Assembly: GCF_000204055.1 (NCBI RefSeq)
Contig: NW_006768803.1
Coordinates: 809,964-873,963 of the forward strand
Reading direction: 5' to 3'
Length of the DNA: 64,000 nucleotides
From: Melampsora larici-populina 98AG31
Taxonomy: Eukaryota > Basidiomycota > Pucciniomycetes > Pucciniales > Melampsoraceae
The translations under genes were made by a program, and so were the position numbers. Below, in pieces: positions 24,605 to 36,298 of the stretch. The number at the start of each line of letters is the position of its first letter. Position 1 is the first letter of the stretch. The notes beneath the pieces were generated by a model. It ran no database searches and was not told the DNA's origin. It was given only the letters and a program-made list of their open reading frames with translations.

Positions 24605-24927
24605 GCAACCCCAATTTCGATCGTACGACCACCTTTCCTTTTTAATGCATCCTTAGTCTTCCATACTTTGGTGAATCCGGCCGTTTATCTTCTCGACTGA
24701 CTTCCTTTCTTTTTTTAGCTGATCATGTGGGCCATGGACGAGGACAAATACTTTCGACCTTTCAACAGTGGGCCTTTGAACAAACGGTCAGTACAGTATC
24801 TTCTCTGTATCTATAACTCGCTATTTTCGTAAAAGTCCTGATCCAACTCCTCTTCAACTTCCGTGTTTCCACCACTTTAATCAAACTCTGACTACACAGG
24901 TCTCTAGTTATCTGTACCGTGTTTCAA

Positions 24928-26426
24928 ATGGATCCTGCCGATACTAGTTTAGAAATCAAGTTTGAAAAACTTGCTGATCAAGTTCAACGCGTCTCACTGG
25001 GCCTTGCACAACAAGGCGAGCTCTTGTCTAGCATCTCGACCCCACCTCAAAAGAAGAAAGGTCGTGCTTCGATTGGTACCCCACAGGGTACTCCTAAGAA
25101 GAAGGAGCCTCATCCCCTAGAACTAGTCGAAACTGACGAGCTTGATTACCTAAAAGTAAGTTCAATCTGTCTAGCATGGTGTCTGACCTTTAATCTGATT
25201 CCATCAAATGAAGCACGCAGGCCATACTCATGTACAAGTCATCATGGGTCGAGCTAATGCATGCAGCCCTATTCCTCCACCCCCAAACAATATCGAGAAA
25301 TCCAAAGTCACCACCACTGTTTCATCGGTCTCAGCCTACCCTACCAAATCCGTGTCTTCAGCTCCGATTACTCATCAGCTAGCAGATCATGGTGTAATTA
25401 GCCAAAACTTTGCAGACTATATCCGATCTTGTCTTAGCCTGGCGGGTTTATCGCGTTTCACAATCGATTGGGACGGCCGGTTTGAAGATCAATTCAATCA
25501 AGTCGCATTGCAGTTCTTCCTACAAACATTCAAACAAGCCCTCACTGCCAGCGAATATGGTGTTCCTTTACATCAATCAGTGGACGAACTTGATCTAAAG
25601 CTTACGGCATTCTTCTACGTCCACATTCAAACACTCAAGGCTCAATACAAGGCTCAGCTCAAAAACCCCAACGTCTTAGATATACGCAAGGATGTTGGCC
25701 GCATCCGCAAGGCCAAACAAGATGTAAGTACTTCCTCCTGTTTCAGACTATAACCAATTTCTCATGTCTCTGTTTTACCTTTCTGTTCGATAGCGATGTG
25801 TTGAGTACAAAACATACCTCGTGGCAATGCAGGTTGATGCGAGAGTGGTCAATTTATTCTCAGATCATAACATCATCGGCGAGGAAGTATTGATCCGTGA
25901 TGGCGCTATCACGCACCGTCAATTCTTAATTCCAACTTGGTATTCGGCCCGTTTCTTAGAATTCATGGTGGAATTAGAACGTCGGGTTCAAATCAGCATC
26001 CTTGCCGAGAAAAATCGTGGTCCGACACGCACCCTCCGACAATTTGTAGCTCCGCCTAACTCCACGATCAAAACCTCGAATGTTCCAAAAGAACTTCCCA
26101 TAGATTGCTACCATCAAGCCAACTTTCTCGACTGCCTTCTTCCAGTTCAATTGAAGGCTTGGAAGTTGAAGCCTCCGATCATCCCAGAAGACGTAAAGGA
26201 TCTCTTTGCTCCCGCTGGCAGCATCAAAAAAAAGTCGTCACCTAATGCCCCCATTCCCACGCCGAACCCTCCTGTCTCCGCGCCAAACGCTCCTGACGTA
26301 CGCCCCGCAGTTTCAAACCCGATCATTGGACCCCAAGATGAATCTGAATTCCCTGCAGGGCTGTTTAATAATTTAGATGATGAAGCTATGATTGATGGGG
26401 AAAATGACGATGAGGAGGAGCTCTGA
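24928..26426 (+). CDS. CACTA accessory protein A, rust-type, unknown function
   Basis: Exons 24928-25155, 25214-25723 and 25794-26426 (about 456 residues); ATG at 24928 (MDPADTSLEIKF). The second acceptor (AAG at 25213) was chosen because it keeps frame and matches paralogue C. The N-terminus is a short helical segment plus a basic linker (PQKKKGRAS). The central domain contains SPIPPPP and then FTIDWDGRFEDQFNQVALQF, followed by helical segments ending AQYKAQLKNP. The third exon has RQFLIPTWYSARFLEF and ends in a Pro-rich, acidic tail (DGENDDEEEL). No enzyme motif is recognised. CACTA elements commonly carry a second, DNA-binding gene (TnpA class) and this could be its counterpart; that is inference. 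The frame is intact. Confidence 0.82.
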
Positions 26427-26616
26427 AGGTATCTGAAGGTATACCAATTTCTCAAAAATGTTTCATCACGTGTATCCAGTTCCATCTCTCTTGGTATTTA
26501 AAGCCAACAGTTTTGTATCTAGTTACAATCTACAATGAGTTTGTTCGTTATCTCATAACAATACCTAAAAATCTTCTGAAATCAAGTCTACATATTGTTT
26601 GTCTTTGAGATTAAAA

Positions 26617-29600
26617 ATGGCTTCTAACGCTCAAGTTCCTTGTGACTGCCCTCATACCTGCAAAAAGGATGGCAGAGAGTTTTGCTATATTGCACGACGT
26701 ACTCGTATACGCCATCAAGAACTCACTGCACAACTTGGCATGCAAGCTGAAGACGAGCGGCCTGAATACACTTCTACTACATCCATCAATCAAGAGATTG
26801 TGTCTCAAGCACCTTCACCGATTGAAATCAGTAACCTGCTACTTAATTATAATACTCATCTTCTTTCAAAGCTTTCTATACATAATGAAGCAGACGATAC
26901 AAAAGATTCAGACCTCATGGATCTTAAGCAAGCCTTGATGGTTTGTACTGCATTACTCCACAGTACAGCAGTAAGCCGTACAAAAATTGGCCACATCATT
27001 AAGTTTTTAAACAACATCATCAAATATACTGTAGACCTATCTGGAAGGAAGGATGATTGGAAAGAAAGATTTGTCCTACCACTAGATATTCGTTCAATCA
27101 CAAACCATCTGGGTCTGGAACCAGTTCTCTTTCAAACAATCTGCTGTCCCGGTTGCTATTCTCAGTACAGCATCACCGACCCAATCAGGATATGTTTACA
27201 AAAGGAGACCCCACGAGCTAAGAGGTGTGATACAAATCTTCGAGGGGTTAAAGACAAGCCAATACAAATGTATTCGACCCAGTCTCTCATTGCATGGATC
27301 TCAAAATTATTACAACATCCAGGAATCGAGACTGCGCTGGAGTTGTGTGTTAGTCATGTCTCTCCCAACGACGGCCAATGTGATGTATGGGACAGCCCAT
27401 TATGGAGATCTCTCAAGGATGAAGGAGGCAACAGCCTGCTATCGAAGCCAGGAAATCTGGCCTTTAGCCTGTTTTACAATGGCTTCAATCCATACGGGAA
27501 CAAACAATCAGGTGAGATTGCACGTACCTTCTACATCAAACTCTACTGACCATATCAGTGCGTTTCTTCGAACGTTTAGGAAAACAGGTCAGCATTGGAA
27601 ACATCACCATGTTCTGCCTTAGTCTACCAATAAACCTTCGATATACTACCGAATATACATTCATTGCTGGAATTGTCCCTGGACCGAGCCAGCCAACCAC
27701 TGTGCAGCACGAGAGTGTTCTCAGGCCTTTACTTGCAGAACTGAGAACACTTTGGACCCACGGAATAACAGTCAATACTCCAAATTCCCCCAATGGAAGA
27801 TTATTTCGATGCGCTGTGATTGCCTTGACATCAGATATTCCCGCCTCTAAGAAAGTCGCAGGCTTTGGAAGTCATTCAGCTAATTTTCCCTGTGCATACT
27901 GCTACATACCCAAGACAAGTCTACACGATGTAGACATACATAAGTACAAAAAAAGGACCAAGGAGGGACATCGAGAAGAGTCGCAAGAGTGGAAAAAAGC
28001 AGGAACAAAAAAGTTGAAAAATGAATTGTTCTCAAAGAACAGTGTAAGATGGGCTGGACTCAACGATCTTGAATACTGGGATCCAACCAAGATGATCATT
28101 CTGGACTTGATGCACAACCTCGCAGGTATCATAGAATATCACATCAGGGAATTGATGGAGCTTGAAGAGCCCTTGTTAATTAGCCGTGTTCAGAAGGCAA
28201 AGAAAGATCTTCGAGGAGATCGGGAATTACTGGAGGTTCGACAGAGGGAGAAGAAAACACAAAGGCACCAGGATAACCTCAAGGATGAACTAGATGGGCT
28301 TGGAGCGGAAGCCGAAGAATTCGATATTATCCTTGATATTGAGGCTATCGAGATGGAAGGGGAGGACATAGACATGATTTTGATAGAGAACAAAAACAAT
28401 CTTGTTTCTACACTTGCCAACGAAGATATCATAATTCCTGACGCTACAATTGACGATGGTACAAGTTCTGATTTGAGTTTCCACCCGGAAGAAGAGGCTG
28501 GTACTGTCTCTAGTGACGACTCCATAGTTGATGATGATTATGAAAGTAGAAGTGAGGATAGTCTGACTATAGGATCTGACGAGCTTGAAAACGCGAAGGA
28601 GGCATTGCAACGTCTCAAAAACTTCCAAAAAGCAATGACGGAAGTTGTAGTGCCTGCATGGATTGCTAGACCACCGTACAATTTCGGAAACCCTGCGCAC
28701 GGAAAGCTCAAGTTTGACACTTGGTTCAAGATCTTTCAAATCTTCCTTCCATTAGTTGCAGCGGATGTCTGGGATCCAAAAACGTCACCTGCGGAGTTCG
28801 AAAATCTTCAAGACCTAGTGGCTATGACGAGACTCCTCACCAGTAAAAAACAAAGTACAAAGCACTCTGATGCTTTACGTCACTTCATTCCTAAATATGT
28901 CAAGGGGATTCAGGACATATACCAGCACTGCGAGGTGAAACCAAATCACCATTATTCCCTTCATTATCCTGATATCATAGATTACTCCGGACCATCTGCA
29001 AGCTTGACAGCTTGGGCAGGGGAGAGAGTTAATCATCAACTGGCTAAAGTCCGTACAAATAAGCAAATGGGTAAGCTAGGTCAATTTTTATACATTTGAT
29101 TACATAATGCTCACGCTATTGTTTCGAAAACACAGCCACGATGAGCACAACCATGATCAAGCAGGTGGTGCGGCACCACAATCTATGCCTTCTTCTCAAG
29201 ACATCCTCTAGAATGAAGCCAGGTCTTTTGAAAAGCACATTTGAGGCGTTGTTGCCCTTTGCTTCAGATACAGATTTCATTTCGAAAGAGGTCAAAGAAG
29301 CCCCACATCGACAAAAAAAACTTGACCATGATCTTTACTTGATATTCTATGACATGTGCTGTACTTTGGATAGGTACAAGTGGCAAGATGCAGGTCAATT
29401 TCCCCTTGACCTTGCTACACCAGTCCTGAGTCCACAGGCAACTCCCCATATCAGTTTGGCATGGAATGGAAAGCGAGTTTCAACCTTCAAGCACCACGAA
29501 GGGAATAGCTTAGTTCAAATCTATAGTCCGCTGTACAAGAAAATTTTCTTTGGTTCGATTTACATCATCTTTACTCATACTCGTTCTGACAATCTACGGA

Positions 29601-29860
29601 TCCAGACGGAGAGTTATGTCGGCATTAACATATTTCCAGAGCTTTCTGTGAGAGATTCATCATACTCACCGTATCTTTCCCATACATTTGCTAAGGCAAA
29701 TATACACTTGAGATATGAGAAGTATTCTTCAAATTCTCTTATTTGTAGACTGACCGATATAAGATCTCATATTGCTATCCATAGGAAAGCTCCAGGAACT
29801 TATGGTATCTCTGAAGGCACCGTGGCAATTGTCACACTTGAGGATATCACAGCCTTGTAA
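26617..29860 (+). CDS. Tnp2-type transposase of the CACTA element
   Basis: Exons 26617-27511, 27580-29070 and 29136-29860; introns GTGAGA...TTTAG and GTAAGC...CACAG keep frame; 1036 residues with no internal stop. The start MASNAQVPCDCPHTC gives a Cys/His-rich N-terminus. Family blocks: ICCPGCYSQY (Cys cluster), FNPYGNKQSG spanning the first intron, the AGIVPGPSQP signature, SHSANFPCAYCY (second Cys motif), ILDLMHNLAGIIEYH (acidic residue plus His, as in Transposase_21), then an acidic insertion and a C-terminal part with HYSLHYPDIIDYSGP and WAGERVNHQLAKVRTNKQM. These blocks match the Transposase_21/Tnp2 family of CACTA elements. It would bind the 179-bp ends, cut and reinsert the element in the nucleus. 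The gene lies between paralogues A and C, convergent with C. Confidence 0.93.
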
Positions 29861-30100
29861 ACTAAATATGTATTTGTTGATATATCATAGATTATCATAC
29901 ATTGGTTATATTCTTCCTCATTTTTACCAATTACCAGTACAAGCGTGTATCATATCATTCTTTATATAATAAGAAAAAATGAAAATAAAATCCAAGATTC
30001 CAAGTTGAAACAATCAAGAGCACTACATATCCAATTTCGAGCATAAAGCAAGATAACTCAGGACGGAAAATAGACACAGTAACTTACACTTTCATTTCAT

Positions 30101-32342
30101 TTAATTCAGATGAGTCGGGGGGTAAAGATGGCTTGGGGATGAAGTGAAGGTAGTGGGATCCGATTGATGAAGTTGTAGTTGAGTGTGAGCTCCCTGATTA
30201 ATAGGTGATTGCTCAATCTGTAATTGTCGCTGATGTTCCTGTTGCAATGCCAGTCGTTCAGAATTTAGTTGGTCTCGTGCCGCCACAACAGCACTGTTGA
30301 TCCTGTCTTTCTCAGCTAAAACCACTGCATCAATACGCTCTTTTTCAGCGGCCACAACAGCTTCTATGTAGTTTTTTTCAGCTATGATCGCAACATTCAT
30401 TTGCTGCTTCACAACACTAATCCTTTCTTGTTCAGCCTTCAATTCCGCCTTCTCATTAGCAATTCGAGTCTTCTCAGCAGCTAGATGTTCTTGTTCAGCT
30501 AAAAAAGTCTTCATAGCTTCTTGTTTCTCTTTCTCCATAGCAACTCGCATCTTCTCCATCTCCGACTGATATCCTACTTTAAGTAACGCCATCTGTTGAC
30601 CCATGATTGCTTGCTGAGCCTGCAAAGCGATCTGAAGCTCCTCAACCTCCGCTGTTTCGTCTAAGTTGTTGGACGAGACAGAAGCCACGTCATAGGGAAC
30701 CGCGGTGGTGGTGTCAAGTTGTGAGGTTGAGTGCAGTACCAATGCGTTCGAAGGACTTGAAGGAGTTTCGGCATAGGAGACAGGATGGCTGTTGGAACTT
30801 GACGTGACTAGTTGATTGCTGACAGTACTTGGAGTTGGATTGTTGGACTGCTTACGTCTGACATACGACATTTCAATGTCAGTATCACTCTTGTCTTTGT
30901 TCTTGGTGATATTGATGTGATCGGATTGAGATGAATGTGAATGTAGTGATTCTTCATCACTCGTGGAAGCAAGAGAGTCGTCACTGTCGTAGGCTATCAT
31001 ATCTTCTGGCTGAGGAAAAATCGTCTTGATGTCTTGACTGTTTGAAGGAAGACATGTATCTAATTTCTCATATCGGTGTAACATAGCAGGGAGCAAGATA
31101 GATTTGAATTGATCGCTGTAAAGGTCGGATGGAAGGCCTTCAGGAACATTGTGAAAATCTTGATCAGGGGCGGGTACGTAGGAAATTGGGGTCCGTTTTG
31201 CTCCTCGGCGTTTGATGGTGAGTTGAGAGCTGAGCTGGATATTAGTTTCAAGAAACTTCATGAAATCAATCATTTTCTTAGACCACCAAAGCAGATAATA
31301 AACCCGTCTTTCTTTTTTGATCTGACGGCCAATTCTAATCTCAGCCTCTTCAACATCGCCCATAATCGCATAGTTCTTCTTTCGGAAAATCGAGGCAATT
31401 TCGCGACGAACTCCACTTTCTTTTAAAAATTCTCTATACTCTGTAAGTCGCTAATAGAATCGAATACAAAGTTTGTTGGTCAGCATTAGCAAAAGACAAA
31501 TATTTAGTCTTACTTACACCATCTTTTTCCTTTCTAGCTCCAGTCAGCTCATAACGATCTTGTAAGATCATTGGATTGCTGACCTGTGCCTTGTACCCAG
31601 CTCGAAGAGATTTGAAACCTCGAAAGACAATTGCCACGAGTTGGATAGTGTTTGAATACTTTTTGTGTGGCCTGAGGCCATACTCAAGAGTATTGACAGC
31701 GAGTCCGAAGCTTTTGAGGAAGAACTGCAAGCTAATTTGATTGAACGCATCGTCAAAGTTACCGTCCCAATCGAAGGTGAAGCGTTTGAGACCCCATCGT
31801 TGCATCATCATCTACAAGGTTTGATAGAAGGTATTGCTGACTTGATTGCTGATCCGATTCAAAGGATTGTGAGGTAAAAGGAAGGGTGCAAGATGGTTGG
31901 GGTATTCAGCCTCTCGGTACTGATCCTCCAAGGCAAGCTTTTCGGAGGAAGTCGGTGGAGGTGGGATAGGGCTGGTAGCAGTAGGACGACGCATGAGTAT
32001 TCGAAGATGAAGGTGTATTGGGTGCTGTATTCAAATATTTTGATTATCAGCAATGAAGTTATTGGCCTTGAATTGTATTGAAGACCGTTGAAAGAAACTT
32101 ACAATCAACTCTTTTATTTCCTTTGTATCCACGGCCTCAAGGTCGTTTTGATTTGGTATGCGTTTCTCCTTTTCATCGCTGGAGTCTCGACGATGTGATC
32201 CACGTTTTCCTTTGTGGTGTGAAGAGATTCTGCGCTTTGATTGATTGTTTTTCGACGACTTCTTGGAGGATCTAAGGTCGGGTTCACTGTCAGTTGAGGG
32301 GGTTGGTGATCGACCGGGATGAGTGGATCCCTTCTTGGGCAT
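30101..32342 (-). pseudogene. CACTA accessory protein C, paralogue of A, one in-frame TAG
   Basis: Minus-strand exons 32342-32103, 32024-31518 and 31438-30101 (acceptor at 31440 or 31438). The introns fall at the same places and phases as in gene A. The start MPKKGSTHPGRS leads into a basic Ser/Lys-rich region. Exon 2 has MRRPTATSPIPPPP and FTFDWDGNFDDAFNQISLQF; exon 3 has YYLLWWSKKMIDFMKF. Each aligns with A (SPIPPPP, FTIDWDGRF, PTWYSARFLEF). The tail differs: a long coiled coil rich in EK/AE heptads (VAMEKEKQEAMKTFLAEQE) and a Gln-rich end. A TAG at 31812-31814 interrupts exon 2, yet spacing between shared blocks is identical to A (54 residues), so it is a point stop, not an intron. Function unknown; a DNA-binding or assembly partner is plausible. 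Confidence 0.8.
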
Positions 32343-32420
32343 TTTAAGATGGGAACTGAGTCTGAATAAGAGAGAAACTTGATTAATGAAGGTGAAGGTG
32401 ATTACGTTGAAAGGGTTTAA

Positions 32421-32599
32421 TGTTGTCTTATGATGTACATATGTAGCAGTACATACGGGGCCAGCAGAGTCGAGCTCGAGGAAAATCGGCAAACCTATTG
32501 CTAACGAATTGTGAACGAATTTCACGATTCGAGGAAGTTTCGTACCCGGACACCAAAACTCCGCTCAATCGGGTTTTGAACTAATTTATTCCCGCGGTG
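32421..32599. repeat. Right terminal inverted repeat of CACTA element
   Basis: Reverse complement of the left repeat with the single mismatch at 32555. It ends CCCGCGGTG, followed by the TGA duplication. Confidence 0.97.
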
Positions 32600-32747
32600 T
32601 GAATACAACAGATGCTAAAGAGTGCATGAGGACATGTACACGTCCCCACGCCTAGGATTTGTAATCATTGGGTTCGCAACAGGCCCCGGCCCCGGCGCTG
32701 CAGAACTTGAATGATTACGTAAACCACTTGGAGGGGACTGTACAATA

Positions 32748-32907
32748 GGGGTTCTCAAAGTTGGCCCGGTTTCAAGAAAACCCAGTTGACCCGGTTGCTT
32801 TTTGGCAGTAACCTTGTGTATCGAGTTGACATTTTTTGACAGATCACAGCCAAAAAGTCAACTGGGTCAACCGGGTTTTTACAAACCGGGTCTACTTTGA
32901 GAACCCC
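32748..32907. mobile_element. Tc1/mariner-type MITE, 160 bp
   Basis: Inverted ends GGGGTTCTCAAAGTTGGCCC... and ...GGGTCTACTTTGAGAACCCC with further pairing of CCCAGTTGACCCGGTTG against its inverse inside, so most of the element folds back. It is flanked by TA on both sides (32746-32747 and 32908-32909), the target duplication of Tc1/mariner elements. No coding capacity. Confidence 0.85.
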
Positions 32908-32924
32908 TAATGTGCAAATGAAGG

Positions 32925-33095
32925 TCCTTGCGGCTGGAAGCAAGACTCGATGAGGTTTAGAATCCTCATGATGAGTGATAAAGCAAAAATTGCCAAAAAT
33001 TGTGCTGTTGTGAGTTAAAAAGGGGGACTTTAGTTGTAAGTCCCTTCCTCAACTACTTGGGCGGGGGGATTTTGATAAGGTCAATTTACTTGATT
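32925..33095. repeat. Dispersed repeat, inverted copy of 23170-23350
   Basis: See the partner entry: shared blocks in inverse order, including GCGGCTGGAAGCAAGA, GCTGTTGTGAGTT and TAAGTCCCTTCCTCAACTACT. It lies just outside the small MITE, so the MITE and the CACTA element both landed between the two copies or next to them. Confidence 0.65.
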
Positions 33096-33099
33096 CCAA

Positions 33100-34140
33100 C
33101 TTGACACAAGTTCAAAATTCATTGCAGGGCTTGATTAACCTGGTGAGCTTGGTGCCCTGGATAGGATTAGGGACTTGGGACTAATCACATAATTTGGGTG
33201 ATGGTGCAGGAACCAAAAAACCCCGTTGAGGTATATAGCTGCCTATCTTTTGTAGTTTGAATGTGACAGATTTTCTGAGGAGACCAAAATCTTCTAAACA
33301 ATCAAATGCACAACTTTAGTCATTCACCAAAGCAGTTGAATCATATAGCGGTCCTCTTGCCATGAAAGAAAATTGTGTTCTAGGTGGTTGTTTGTAAATT
33401 TTGTTTTGAAAATACAGTCACTGCTAGCAACCAAATTTCAAATTCCAGAAACCTCTTATCTTTTTTGTAGATGCTGAGAATTCTGAATAGACAGATGTGA
33501 TAGGAATTGCTTCAAGTATCTCCAGTCAAAATGGTCACAGGGGTTGATTGAGCAGAAGTGATACTTTTGGGGGTGGTGAAAAAGTCTCCACACCAAACTC
33601 AAATATGAGTAGTCCTGCTCAACCACCAGGCCCAGCCAATTATTCCTAAGAGCATCTCTAACAGTCCCACAATTGTGCGGGCTCTCAACAATGTGGGGGG
33701 TCAAATTTCAAAAAACCACTCCAGCAGCCCTCACATAATCTGGGGTGAGACATTGGGAGTCTCCAGATGGTAAGAGGGCTTCACCACATCTGCAAAGTCT
33801 AGGTGGGATCTTGACATCACATGACCAATACAGAACACATGGACTCAAACCTCACTTGGAAACAGGAGTATAAGCAAATCAATTATTGACCCCCAACTTT
33901 TAGGTACACCACTGTGTGAGGTGTTTTTTTGGACCCCCTACATCCCAAAATCAGGATTGGGGGTCTGTTTCAGACCTTGCGCAATCCAGGGACCTCTGGG
34001 CATTCTCCAAGTCCCTCACAAGACATCCAAGCTTGTGAGGAAGAAGTGTCTGATTGTGGGACTTAGTTACGTTAGTACTTGAGTGTTTACAGAGATTACA
34101 AAAGCAGATACAATTAAACTTCATGATGACAGAAATACAT
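33100..34140. other. No gene seen; repeat-like edges
   Basis: AT-rich with stops in all frames. At 33650 the text GAGCATCTCTAACAG resembles the start of common MITEs, but no matching inverse end was found. No promoter or gene is supported. Confidence 0.4.
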
Positions 34141-34214
34141 TGATTTGTAAGCTTAAATAAGCCCCCTCTTCCAACACAGCCACATCCCCTCTCAAAGATG
34201 GGCATCAGGGCCCT

Positions 34215-34470
34215 GACTTTGGCCTGAGACAACACCACCGGCGCTCCGCCCGAGATAGCGGCAGCGGAGCGGTAGCACAGCGCCCGCTCCGCTCACGCTA
34301 TGGTTCTGGACAGATAGCGGGTCTTTGACCCTGCTATAGCTATGGTCCTACCCCCAAGCGCCATAGCGATTTGGTCATCCGCAGTCTATAGCGGATTTCC
34401 GCAGTGCTATGTGGCGACAGAGCGCCCCCAAGCGCTTAGCGCCATGGAGCCCCATGGCGACCCATAGCGT
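34215..34470. repeat. Solo hAT-like terminal region with AGCGG/CATAGCG words
   Basis: A GC-rich island packed with GCGGAGCGG, ATAGCGG, CGCTATG and CCATAGCG, starting near ACCACCGGCGCTCCGCC. The same word types fill both ends of the hAT element at 43220-47397, where they are subterminal. There is no transposase beside it, so it is a stranded end or a very short non-autonomous copy. Confidence 0.6.
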
Positions 34471-34974
34471 GCAGATTCAGGATATAATTGATGTTATCAA
34501 CCTTTGACCAATGGGGTTGGTAAACTTTTCTATAATCTGAATCTATCATTTAACACTATATTTATTGATCTTGGTATTCAATAGACCAGAAGAAGCCAGT
34601 TGTGCTGTTCAAAAGCAAAACAGGGTGATATCGCCCATAAAAAGAAAGCACTCAGCATTTTAGCTCCTCTCGGTTCTCAATGGAGGTTCTAAAATTTAAA
34701 GTAAGAACAAAATCTTTGATGATCAACCAAAGAAGATATGCATTCAAACAGATTCAATTGTATATAGACAAGCAATGAACATGCCTTCTTATGGGGCTTA
34801 AACATTTCGATCCAATCCTAAAATTGTAACTGTAGCTGGTTTTTACTCAATCTTTGGTTGTTCTCATAAAATCGCTTGTCTACAGCCTGCTTCTAAACAA
34901 ACTTCACCACCAATCAGCAAAACACAACCAAAACCTGTAATGATTCTACAAGATCCAATGATTTAGTTTCAGCG

Positions 34975-35401
34975 ATGATCGCAGGGATGGAGAAGAATAC
35001 AGTCAAAGCAATTAAAGCTGCTCAGAAGTCTAAAAAGAAGAAAGAAGTAAACAAGAAACTAAAGAATCAAATCGATCATCAACTTGTAAAGTACCCATGG
35101 TTTAAGAGGTACGCTGAAGCTTTTATACACATCAACTTGATCGATCTTGATCCACTGTTCAATCACTACAATATCCAGGAAAAACTGTTTGATGAATTGT
35201 GAAATAATTTTCATACCCAAAACATCAATCGAAGAGCTCGTAACGGCTTTTATTGTAGCTCTTGATTTGGTCAATCTTCAACACGCTGTTGAACGATTAA
35301 TGACTGATTCAAATCGAGATCAAAGTAAAAAGTACCAACCAGGGGTGAATTCTGAAGTGGAATTTATTGATAGTCGAAAACAAAAACGAGTGGATCATTA
35401 A
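34975..35401 (+). pseudogene. Possible remnant of a small Lys-rich gene
   Basis: ATG 34975 opens a 75-codon frame (MIAGMEKNTVKAIKAAQ, then a run of Lys, then VKYPWFKRYAEAFIHINL) ending at 35202. A second frame to 35401 has EELVTAFIVALDLVNLQHAVERLM, which looks protein-like. The two do not join cleanly. It may be a host-gene fragment trapped inside the inverted-repeat pair. No function can be given. Confidence 0.35.
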
Positions 35402-35427
35402 GAATTGCGCCAATTATCAATACTGAG

Positions 35428-35832
35428 GCTGAGACCAGCAGGATTCTCAAGGACATTTGTTTGAAATTCTTCTTGGACGGCTCTCAACATTGTGCAACCT
35501 CACAAAAAGTTGAGAAGAGCTTCTTATAAGCCTTTTACATGCACCTGTGCCACTTTTAGCACCACTTGACTTGAGTAGGTGACAAATTTCAGCTGTTGAG
35601 TTCTTGTGAATCTGAGTCATACTCATGAGCATACAGGCCTACAAACACATTGAGCCTGTGAAAATCACTTGGTATTTGAATCAAATTTCCTCACAATTGA
35701 GGAGTGGTGAAAGGCTAACAATATAGTGTGAGGAGAAGCAAAACCAAATTTATTGCAAGGTTTGATGACATTTAGAGCCTTCAAAAAGGAATTTCAAGCA
35801 TAATTGCTTGAAAATCCTGCTGGTCTCAGTCC
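35428..35832. repeat. Nested inverted repeat, about 45-bp arms
   Basis: CTGAGACCAGCAGGATT at about 35428 and its complement ending near 35832 continue inward through TTGAAATTC-type blocks with mismatches. It is probably a short foldback element inserted within the larger repeat pair. No duplication was identified. Confidence 0.65.
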
Positions 35833-36298
35833 AAAGTTTGAGTTATATCCCAAAGCCCTCTTTGATAGCAGATGTGGCTGTGTTGGAAGAGGGGCTTTTT
35901 CAAGCTTAATGGATTTGAAATTTGAGTACAGTTTGCAGTACCTCCCTCAACATTGACTCCTCATAATGTCTTCACTTGAAGTGTATCAATCTAGAGCCCA
36001 GAAAGTAGCTGGTTTCAAACATGGGCTTGTGACAAGGGACAAAGTATATTGGGATTCAGTGTAAATGGCTGAGAACACCTTATAGACCTGATGATAATGT
36101 GCTAAACGTGAGCACCTTCTCCACAACCTCAAGTGTGCAGACTTGGGTAAAACTAACCTAGAGTTTTTGGAGGAAAAGTTTAAAGATGAGAATAAAGATG
36201 AGCAAATGGCAAAGCTTCAATGTAAAGCTTGATCTAATGGAATCTACAATATTGATTGGTTAGTATAGTATGATAAAGAAAAGGTAACAAGGTACTTA

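Larger units (their letters stand above)
24426..32599. mobile_element. CACTA (En/Spm-like) transposon, 8.2 kb, probably recent
   Basis: 179-bp terminal inverted repeats (24426-24604 and 32421-32599) begin CACCGCGGGAATAAATTAG and differ at one base only. The flanking 3-bp duplication is TGA (24423-24425, 32600-32602), as expected for CACTA elements. Inside are three genes: accessory gene A (plus), a Tnp2-type transposase (plus) and accessory gene C (minus), which is a diverged paralogue of A. The transposase frame is intact across three exons. Near-identical ends and the intact transposase suggest recent movement. The family is assigned from the transposase blocks plus the duplication size. 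Confidence 0.95.
34148..35913. repeat. Inverted repeat pair enclosing 1.7 kb
   Basis: Arms at about 34148-34200 and 35868-35913 share TCTTCCAACACAGCCACATC and its complement, plus TAAGCTT at the outer ends. They enclose the hAT-like tail, a small gene remnant and another inverted repeat. No clean target duplication was seen, so it is reported as a repeat pair rather than an element. Confidence 0.6.

Noticed and set aside
24500..24700. Small frame in the CACTA left end, repeated at the right end on the minus strand
   Set aside because: Both are translations of the terminal inverted repeat, not genes.
28290..28739. 149-codon minus-strand frame inside the CACTA transposase
   Set aside because: It lies opposite the acidic insertion of the transposase and has no domain of its own.
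33651..33680. GAGCATCTCTAACAG, like the start of a common MITE
   Set aside because: No matching inverse end was found within the following few kilobases.
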